Assembly: GCF_050624435.1 (NCBI RefSeq)
Contig: NC_134535.1
Coordinates: forward strand, 127,397,731-127,461,730
Direction of reading: 5' to 3'
Length of the DNA: 64,000 bases
Source of the DNA: Tenrec ecaudatus
Taxonomy: Eukaryota > Chordata > Mammalia > Afrosoricida > Tenrecidae
Shown piece after piece: positions 57,370-64,000 of the stretch; the first letter of the stretch is position 1; the number at the start of each line of letters is the position of its first letter. The notes under the pieces are model-generated. The model ran no database searches, was not told where the DNA came from, and saw only the letters and a program-made list of their open reading frames with translations. The position numbers and the translations under genes were made by a program.

Positions 57370-58860
57370 AGAACAAAAACAGTTTTATTGACATATATTC
57401 ATGTAGCTTACAATTCAATGGTTGAATATATAAAAAAGAGTTGTACAATCATCACCACAATCAATTGAGACACATTTCCTTATTATTGTACTCATTTTCA
57501 TTCGTTCCCTTTCCCCCCTCAACCTCCTCTGTCACAAAGCCGAGAAACCATTCATCTCATCTCTATAGATGCACCTCTCCTGGATTTCATGTGAAGATGA
57601 TACAAAAAACTCCCCCAAACAATAACAAAATAAAACACAGAAAAACCTCAATTGGAAAGAAAGCAGAAAATAAGAAACACTAGACAAATTAAAAATGGGT
57701 CAAAAGGGAAAATACATGGTAAGATGTTAAACTTTAACCTCGTATTCCTGTGTTAGTTCACTCTCTGAAGCACTCTATCTAAAAGTGAGGCTTTCACATC
57801 GATGGCACAAGGAAATTCAACAGAAGCTTAATTCCTGTGCAGCCTCTGCAAGTGGACTTGGGCGTTCATTCCCTTCCATAGCCTTGTAAACTGGATCCTC
57901 AGAACTTAAGCTCGATTACAACTCCCTCCTATAATCTTGCATTTTATTATTTACAATCATTGGATCACACTGGCTGATGTGCTTCTTCCATGTGGGCTTA
58001 GCTGACACCTCACTTAGATGACTGCTTGTTTTAAGAAAAAAATTCAACCACCCCCTCCCATGGGAAACTAACACTGAGGGAAATATGATAAGGACAACAT
58101 TCCCTAACTTACAATAGAGGGAATCTAGAAAGCTAGTATTCCGCAGTAGGAAAGCCACCATTTTGTTAAGTTAGAGATAAAGTCCAAGTACATTATCCTG
58201 CTTTACATTACGTTCCCACAGATTCTCCCCTAACAGCTAGGCTGCCTTAAAGTGAATACCTGGTTGATTTTATCTCCCTGTAAGAGCAGATATCCTTCTG
58301 TTATCTCCTCCAGCTGTGTCACCCAGCCCACTCATACCTTCCCCCTATGCAGGTATCAGGTTTCCTCCCCTGTGAGCTCAGGGGCCTTACTATAGTTACC
58401 ATCCACCTTGTGAGGTACGCAATTCCTGAATATGCATGTCTTATGGCTACCTACAAATAGCCCAAGTTTGTAAAGATGCCCTCCTCCTCTCTTCTCCCAC
58501 CTCCACATGGACCACCAAGAGGAGCTGAGGTGAGCATGCTACCATAAAATGTGTCTGACTCCTCTATTTTATCTTCTCTCCTATTTCTCCTATTCTCTAT
58601 GACTGTACTATAATCTTTATATATTATTGCCATACAATTGTGCCTATGGATCCTTCGATTGTCAGAAGCTGGTTTCCTCTGACCCCACCCACACCCCGGT
58701 CCCAGATGTTATTCTTTCTAATAGTCAGGCACCATCATCTGATTTCTTCATCACAGTTTGCTTTAGAACCCATATATTCGGCGATCCCTTCATGAGGGTA
58801 AGTACTGAGCAGGGCTGAATCATAAGAACTCATTGTTCCTAGGTTAGGGATTATGGTTAA
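57370..58860 (-). mobile_element. Old retroposon/L1-like 3' end, antisense, carrying an insertion
   Basis: 57370-57720 is colinear with 36365-36870 ('acagttttattgacatatat', 'caatcatcaccacaatcaat', 'aaaacctcaattggaaagaa'). 57955-58036 has the 'ggatcacactggctgatgtg' module, and the homology resumes at about 58701 with 'taatagtcaggcaccatcat'. The segment between is an insertion listed separately. Confidence 0.65.
58037..58700. mobile_element. Unclassified insertion of about 0.66 kb, LTR-like
   Basis: It interrupts the retroposon module between 'gcttgttttaag' and 'cccagatgttattc'. On the minus strand the insert begins near TGTGGGTGGGG and ends near an A-rich ...AACA, so it could be a retroviral LTR. 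No clear target duplication was found, so the class is open. Confidence 0.4.
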
Positions 58861-58914
58861 GTGTGAGTTCAAAATCCATCGCATCTCTACAAGGTTTATA
58901 TGTATCCCTAATGA

Positions 58915-60152
58915 GGCACTGGAAGCACCCACTCATCTATGCCAGGACATTTGGAAGACAGCTACTTGGCCAACTGGAAGAGATTCATATCTGTATCCAT
59001 TCCAAAGAAAGATGACCCATTGGAATGCTCAAATTATGGAGCTAGATCATTATTATCACGTGTAATTTTGCTGGACTTCATCCAACAATGGTTGCAGCAG
59101 TACATTGACAGGGAACTGCCAGAGATTCAGGCCAGATGCAGAGAGGATGTGGAACAAGGGATGTCACTGCTGATGTCAGATGGATTTTGGCTGAAAGGGA
59201 GAACACCAGAAAGATGTTTACTTGTGTTTTATTAATTATGCAAAGGCATTCAGCTATGTGGACCATAGCAAACTATGGATGACATGTACGTGTGCTCATA
59301 TGGAACCTGTACATGGATTGAGAGGCAGTTGTATGAACAGAACAAGGGCTCACTGCCTGGTTTAAAATCAGGGTGGTATCCCTTCACCATACTTATTTAA
59401 CCTGCACGCTGGCAAGTAATCAGAGAAGGTGGGCTATACGATGAAGGTTGTGAGTTCAAGACTAGAGGAAGGCTGATTAACCACCTGCGATGTGCTTAAA
59501 GCCAGGAGGACTTGGAGCACACGCTGATGAAGATCAAGGATTGCTGCCTTCAGTGTGGATTACCACTCCATGTAAGGAAGACCAAAGTCCATACAATGGG
59601 ACCAAGAGATAACCTGATGATAAATGGAGCAAAGGTTGAAGTGGTTAAGGATTTCATCTTGCTTGGGTCCACAATCAGCGTTCAGGGAAGCAGCAGTCCC
59701 AACTCCAGACTCAAACCCTAGTATTTTCCATTGCTTTGTATGCATGTGAAAGTTGGACATTGACTAAGGAAGACCAAAGAAGAATCAATGCTTTTCAGTT
59801 ATGGTGCTGGAGAAGAGTATTGAAAATACGATGGAATGCCCAAAGAATAAACAAATCTGTCTTGGAAGAAGTACAGCCAGAATGCTCCTTAGAGGGAAGG
59901 ATGGCGAGAATTTGTCTCTTGTACTTTGGACGTGTTGCCAGGAGAGACCAGCCCTTGGGGAAGGATATCATGCTTGGCAAAGTAGAGGCAGCAGCAAAGA
60001 GGAAGGTCCTCAGCGAGATGGATTCACACAGTGGCTGCAACTATGGGTCAAACACAATTGTGAGTGCGGCACAGGACAGGGCAGTATTTCGGGCTATTGT
60101 ACGTGGGGTCGCTGTGGGTTGGAAGTGACCTGATGGCACCTATCAGCAGTCA
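58915..60152 (+). mobile_element. RTE-type LINE, 3' half, with internal deletion
   Basis: Starts in the linker (EALEAPTHLCQDIWKTA) and continues through the reverse transcriptase and the conserved C-terminal domain YACESWTLTKEDQRRINAF, then WCWRRVLK and EEVQPECSLEG. It ends at the 3' terminus 'tgacctgatggcacctatca'. Deletions remove the YADD region near 59490 and about 150 bp near 59720. Stops present; non-functional. Confidence 0.88.
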
Positions 60153-60182
60153 CATAGGTATCCTGCTCTGCTGTCTCACTCA

Positions 60183-60367
60183 AAGTTCATTGCCATCAAG
60201 TTGATGCTGACTCAGTGACCCTATAGGACAGGGTAGAGCTGCCCCTGTGGGTTTTGGAGATGAACTCTTTACAGGCGTGGAAAGGCCCATCTTTCTCCTG
60301 CAGAGGGCTGACCTGGAGGGTCATTGCCCCAAGAGTAATCACTCCACCACCAGGGCTCGTTTGGTCC
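60183..60367 (-). repeat. AfroSINE, antisense
   Basis: 'ttcattgccatcaagttgat' then 'gctgactcagtgaccctata', and at the right 'actccaccaccagggctcg'. Confidence 0.9.
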
Positions 60368-60439
60368 ACTTTAGTGATTGCATTATCAGCGTTTTGAGCA
60401 ATTATAAGTAACATTCATAGGGTCTTTGGAAATTGTAAT

Positions 60440-60586
60440 GTCCTTTAGGGTGTCTGCAGCTCAAATCTTCATCAGGTAGACGGCCACCTCTTTCTCCCTT
60501 GGTGTGCCCAGTGCGTTCACATCACTGACCTTTCGGTTGGCAGCAAAATGCTTCATTCAACCACCACACCACCAGGGCCCCTTTGT
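60440..60586 (-). repeat. AfroSINE fragment, antisense
   Basis: 'cactgacctttcggttggca' and 'accaccacaccaccagggcc' are the complement of the tRNA-like 5' half. Confidence 0.75.
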
Positions 60587-60599
60587 ACACCTTTCCAAC

Positions 60600-60690
60600 C
60601 CCCAAGCCAAATCCATGCCATTGAGTTGACTCCGATTCACATTGACCTTGTATAGGGTTTTCTGAGACCATAAGTCTTTTTGTGAGCGGT
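60600..60690 (-). repeat. AfroSINE tail fragment, antisense
   Basis: 'ccatgccattgagttgactc' then 'cgattcacattgacc'. Confidence 0.75.
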
Positions 60691-60954
60691 CACTCTCAGC
60701 ACACAGCACAGAGAAGAGTGACTGGTCTCCCAGCGAGCACGTACTCCACAGGACATGCCACAATTTAATTGGAACCAAACTGAATGCCCTTCATGATTAT
60801 TCTGTCCAGATTACACCCGAGGACAATGGAGTCCCAGAGAGATTAAAGTTTTAACCACAGGCAGGAACCGACCGAGGCATCCGGCCCCCAGATTCGTGTG
60901 AAGTCGGATAGTCCAGTTCCATTGCTTTGGGATGGAGTGACAGTGGCGGGTCGG
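60691..60954. other. Intergenic sequence
   Basis: Nothing recognised. Confidence 0.45.
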
Positions 60955-61098
60955 GTGTGAGCCGATATTAAGAGCTCAAGTAGAAGGCAAATGTTTTGAG
61001 AATGATGATGGCAACAAATGTATAAATGTGCTTGACACAATGGATGTATGGATTGTGATGACAATTGTACAAGCCCCAGTAAAATGATTTTTTAAAAA
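60955..61098 (+). mobile_element. Retroposon 3' end, heavily truncated
   Basis: 'gctcaagtagaaggcaaatg', 'acaatggatgtatggattgt' and 'cccagtaaaatgattttt' match the last 140 bp of the lineage. Confidence 0.85.
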
Positions 61099-62439
61099 AG
61101 CCAGTCTTTCCCCTAGCCTGTTGACTTTGGGAGAATCACATCAGCCCTCTGGGCCTCAATTTCCTCCTCTTTCAAAAAGAGCCGGTCCTGACCTGCAAAT
61201 TCCATGGGTTGTATGTGAAAGTACTTTGAAAACACAAAATGCATTTCCTCCACTGTCCTCAAGGATCTGTGCTGTCTTGTAAGATCTGTTTGGAAGGTGC
61301 TCGGCACGCAGTGAAGCCGGGGTGCTCCATGGCTCGGGGGGCACTCACACCCACACGGTATCTTTGATCTTCCCCAGGCCACAGCCCTCTCAGACAGGCC
61401 CCGTGTCTCCTGTTCAAGGGCAAGGAAGCTGATGCATGCACAAGTTGACTGACTTGCAGAAGCCATCCACCAATTAGAGACTCACACCCAAGTTTTATGA
61501 CTTTTAACTCAGGGCTGTCGTAGATCTCTGCTTGCTTTGCTTACAGAAGACTAGGCTGTTTCCAGTTCTTGCTGCCCTGGCCCCTTTAAGATGGCTCTTG
61601 CTATGTTCAGGCTGCGGGGGGCGCTGGAGCCCTGAAAGACCCAGTCCTTGATTTTGGTGAAGGTGGGGGTGCATCTGCACCATTTGGTGAATCACTGTTG
61701 GGCCCTGCGGGGAGGTGGCAGACACTGTTTTGCTAAACCGTAAGTAGCCCTTCCGGGCATTGTGCTGAGCAGGGTGCCCCGGTCATGAGCACAGAGACCA
61801 GCATGCCTTTGTAGTGACCAGAGCAACACCCTGGACTTCCCCTGGCACTCCCAGGAGGCTCCCTGGTATGGCCACTTCCAGGAGCTCTCCCAGACATCCC
61901 CTTCCTCCTCCTCCCCGTGGACGCCATCCTCTTTAGGTGGAGACAACCGTCAAAGTGGTATGATTTGTGGCCACAGCTATGGTCCCTGATGGGAACTTCT
62001 CTTTTTAGATGGTCTTATCTCGGTCACAGAGGTCAGAGCGCGTGCTTTCTGATGTAGGCCCTGTACTCGCAGCTGAACATAGGCACTTTGTCAACAGTTC
62101 CACGAAACAGAGACTGTTATCCACACGCCCTTTCTTCCACTAACGTAAAGGAATCAGAAGCTCAGAGAGTTCCAGGAACTCACCCAGGGACACCTCGGCG
62201 GTAAGTGGCAGAGCAGAGCCTGTCAAGCCTCGTGTACCTGGTACACCACCCTCAGGCAGGTGTGGTACGTGGTGCTTTGGAGAGGGGTAAAGATGGAGCC
62301 AAACCACTCATTCAAGAGTCATGAAAAAGAACCCGACCCACTTGTTTCGGAACATTCTTAGCTTTGCAGCATTTTGCAGAGGCGGTACAGAGGGTGCCCA
62401 CAGAGCCCACGCCCAGTTTCCCCTATTTCCCCATATATC
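61099..62439. other. Mostly unique intergenic sequence with MIR pieces
   Basis: 61125-61240 has 'ctctgggcctcaatttcctc' (MIR3-like), and 62125-62260 has 'aagctcagagagttccagga' then 'gtaagtggcagagcagagcc' (MIR). No gene. Confidence 0.5.
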
Positions 62440-62860
62440 TTGCGCCAACAGGGCATGTCGGCCACTGTTAGTCAATATGGACGTATTGTTACTTTATTAG
62501 CCCATGCATCATCCAGGTTTGCTCATTTTCCCTCTACCGTCTCTTTCCTGCCTCCAGGATCTCACATTGTATTTAGTCAGGATGTCACCTTCGGTCCCTC
62601 TGAGCTGTGACAGTTTTTCAGATTTGCTTATTTTTTGAAGCCCTTGGACTGTGTTGAGTCATGTGGGTCAGGGGACTATAGTGTGCCTTCCCATTGGGGT
62701 TTGCCTGATGGTTCTTCTCACGGTTAGTCTGGAGCCCTGTTCTCATCATGTCTCATCAATGGTACATCCTTTCAGAGGCACCCACTTTCAGTGGGACTTA
62801 TCACTGTGGATGTTGACCTCGATCCCCTGGCTGAGGGTGGACTTGTCCGACTGCACACAC
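62440..62860 (-). mobile_element. Old L1M 3' UTR, antisense
   Basis: 'cacattgtatttagtcagga', 'tggggtttgcctgatggttc' and 'cttatcactgtggatgttga' are in the order of an old mammalian L1 3' UTR complement. Orientation is tentative. Confidence 0.55.
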
Positions 62861-63184
62861 CGCACCTTCGAGGCGTGCTCGCAAGTCAGATGTGTGCGCT
62901 AGGAAGAGAAGCTGTTCGTTCCCCTTGGAGCCTGGAGGGACCGGAAGGCCAGAGCAGGGAGAAGCAGGTGATGGCAGTTATCTCTGAAAAGACAGCCTGC
63001 ACCTGATTCAGAGAGGAAGCTTGTGGCCTCAGAGGCTGACTTGACGCGAAAGAAGCCTGGGCCCAAGATTCTGATCTACCTCCGGCCCCCAACAGGGGTC
63101 ATGGCGGCTCCTTCACATGCCATACTCTTGTTCCATCGCTTCAAGGAGAGTTGTGCAGTGGTGATCACAATCCGGGTTAGAACA
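62861..63184. other. Intergenic sequence
   Basis: Nothing recognised. Confidence 0.45.
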
Positions 63185-63198
63185 TTTTCCTCATTCTT

Positions 63199-63360
63199 TT
63201 TTTTTATTAAACATTTTATTAGGGGCTCATACAACTCTTATCACAATCCATACATATACATACTTCAATTGTATAAAGCACATCTGTACATTCTTTACCC
63301 TCGTCATTCTCAAAGCATTTGCTCTCCACTTAAGCCCTTTGTATCAGGTCCTCTTATCTC
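63199..63360 (-). mobile_element. Young retroposon 3' end, 14-bp target duplication
   Basis: Identical direct repeats ttttcctcattctt at 63185-63198 and 63361-63374 flank a T-rich left end. The 160-bp body matches the lineage 3' terminus in reverse orientation. It split an older L1-like 3' end that continues to about 63470. Confidence 0.92.
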
Positions 63361-63679
63361 TTTTCCTCATTCTTGTACTCATCCTCATTAGCTCCCCATT
63401 TCCCTCCAGCCTCCCTGCTGAACCCCCCAAGGAGCCATTCACCGTTACCATCTCTCTAGATGTAAGATTCTGAGCTTGACCAAAGCAGCAGGAGCAGCGC
63501 CGGAGAGGGATTCCCTGGAGAATTGGAGGGGGATGCTTCACCACTTGACGTAAGTCTTCTTTTTACAGGCTTATCTCCCAATAAAGCGACGCTGTCAGCA
63601 GACACAGAGAGGCACAGACAGAACTGAAATGTAATTAAACGTTAAGGTCATATCCCACAATTAGGTTGATTTGCCAAAT
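63361..63679. other. Old L1-like 3' remnant then unassigned sequence
   Basis: 'cttgtactcatcctcattag' and 'accatctctctagatg' to about 63462 echo the old L1-like ends at 36600 and 57480. The rest is unassigned. Confidence 0.45.
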
Positions 63680-63860
63680 GAGCCAAGCCACTGCGGCTGA
63701 GCTGATTCCTACACGTAGCTAACCCTATAGAGAACTTCTGAGACTATAAATCTTTAAGGAGCAATTAGCCTCATCTTCCCCCTGAGAAGCAGCTGGTGGG
63801 TTTGAACTGTTGACCTTGTGGTTAGTCTGACACTAACCTGGTAGTGCCCCCAAGGAGCTT
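63680..63860 (-). repeat. AfroSINE, antisense
   Basis: 'ggtgggtttgaactgttgac' then 'cttgtggttagtctgaca', with a degraded tail at the left. Confidence 0.8.
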
Positions 63861-63892
63861 TATAGCTGAGGATACATAAATATTTATGATTG

Positions 63893-64000
63893 TATTGGAC
63901 AGGGTTCTCTAGAGAGACAAACCAGATTGCTAGTAATTATATATAAATATATTTATAAAGATAGATATATAATTCAAGAAATAAACCGTTAAATAATATA
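63893..64000 (-). mobile_element. LTR end (ERVL/MaLR-type), antisense, runs off the window
   Basis: 'tggacagggttctctagaga' followed by 'gacaaaccag' and a TATA-rich stretch is the complement of the 3' end of a common mammalian LTR. Confidence 0.6.

Noticed and set aside
2150-63860. AfroSINE copies as possible tRNA genes
   Set aside because: They have box-B-like motifs, but box A and the cloverleaf are degraded and each continues into the AfroSINE body.
61100-64000. First exons of VWF on the plus strand
   Set aside because: Expected from human synteny but no VWF signal peptide or propeptide sequence was seen; the gene probably starts beyond the window.

Overview
The window is mammalian nuclear DNA from an afrotherian, most likely a tenrec (Echinops telfairi or a close relative). 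Three observations support this. tRNA-derived AfroSINE repeats occur in about twenty places. There are many copies of the RTE-type LINE that shares its 3' tail with AfroSINE. Two short hAT elements carry the inverted repeats of the SPIN/URR1 family, which among afrotherians is reported from tenrec (from memory). The species call is inference; the repeat identities are read from the sequence and recalled families.

Only one exon of a functional gene can be named with confidence. It is the first coding exon of the tetraspanin gene CD9, on the minus strand at 25501-25566, inside a CpG island at about 25000-26000. It encodes 22 residues, begins MPVKGG and ends at a canonical GTGAGT donor. CD9 therefore runs towards coordinate 1, and 1-25500 is read as its first intron; no exon 2 or later exon was recognised there. 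The opposite side, 26000-64000, is intergenic. By human synteny the next gene should be VWF, divergent from CD9 and beyond the right edge; none of its exons was seen.

The rest is mostly interspersed repeats. Intron 1 (1-25.5 kb) holds antisense RTE copies, an L1 3' end, a mariner-type MITE, an LTR, a SPIN element split by a retroposon, a 400-bp TG-rich microsatellite, and an apparently full-length 2.25-kb retroposon bounded by a perfect 14-bp target-site duplication (12194-14469). The intergenic half (26-64 kb) is fairly unique to about 29.5 kb. It then becomes dense in MaLR/ERVL-type LTRs, old L1 pieces, AfroSINEs, a mariner transposase remnant broken by a retroposon, a second SPIN element, a processed pseudogene of the splicing factor CWC15 (44837-45495, minus), RTE copies with nested insertions, and old and young members of the same retroposon lineage.

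No new protein system was found. The most unusual structure is the retroposon lineage. It lacks a recognisable long ORF, has L1-style target duplications and A-tails, carries an internal tandem duplication of about 247 bp and a tandemly doubled 3' end, and occurs as both old decayed and young copies. It may already exist in a repeat library; I could not check.
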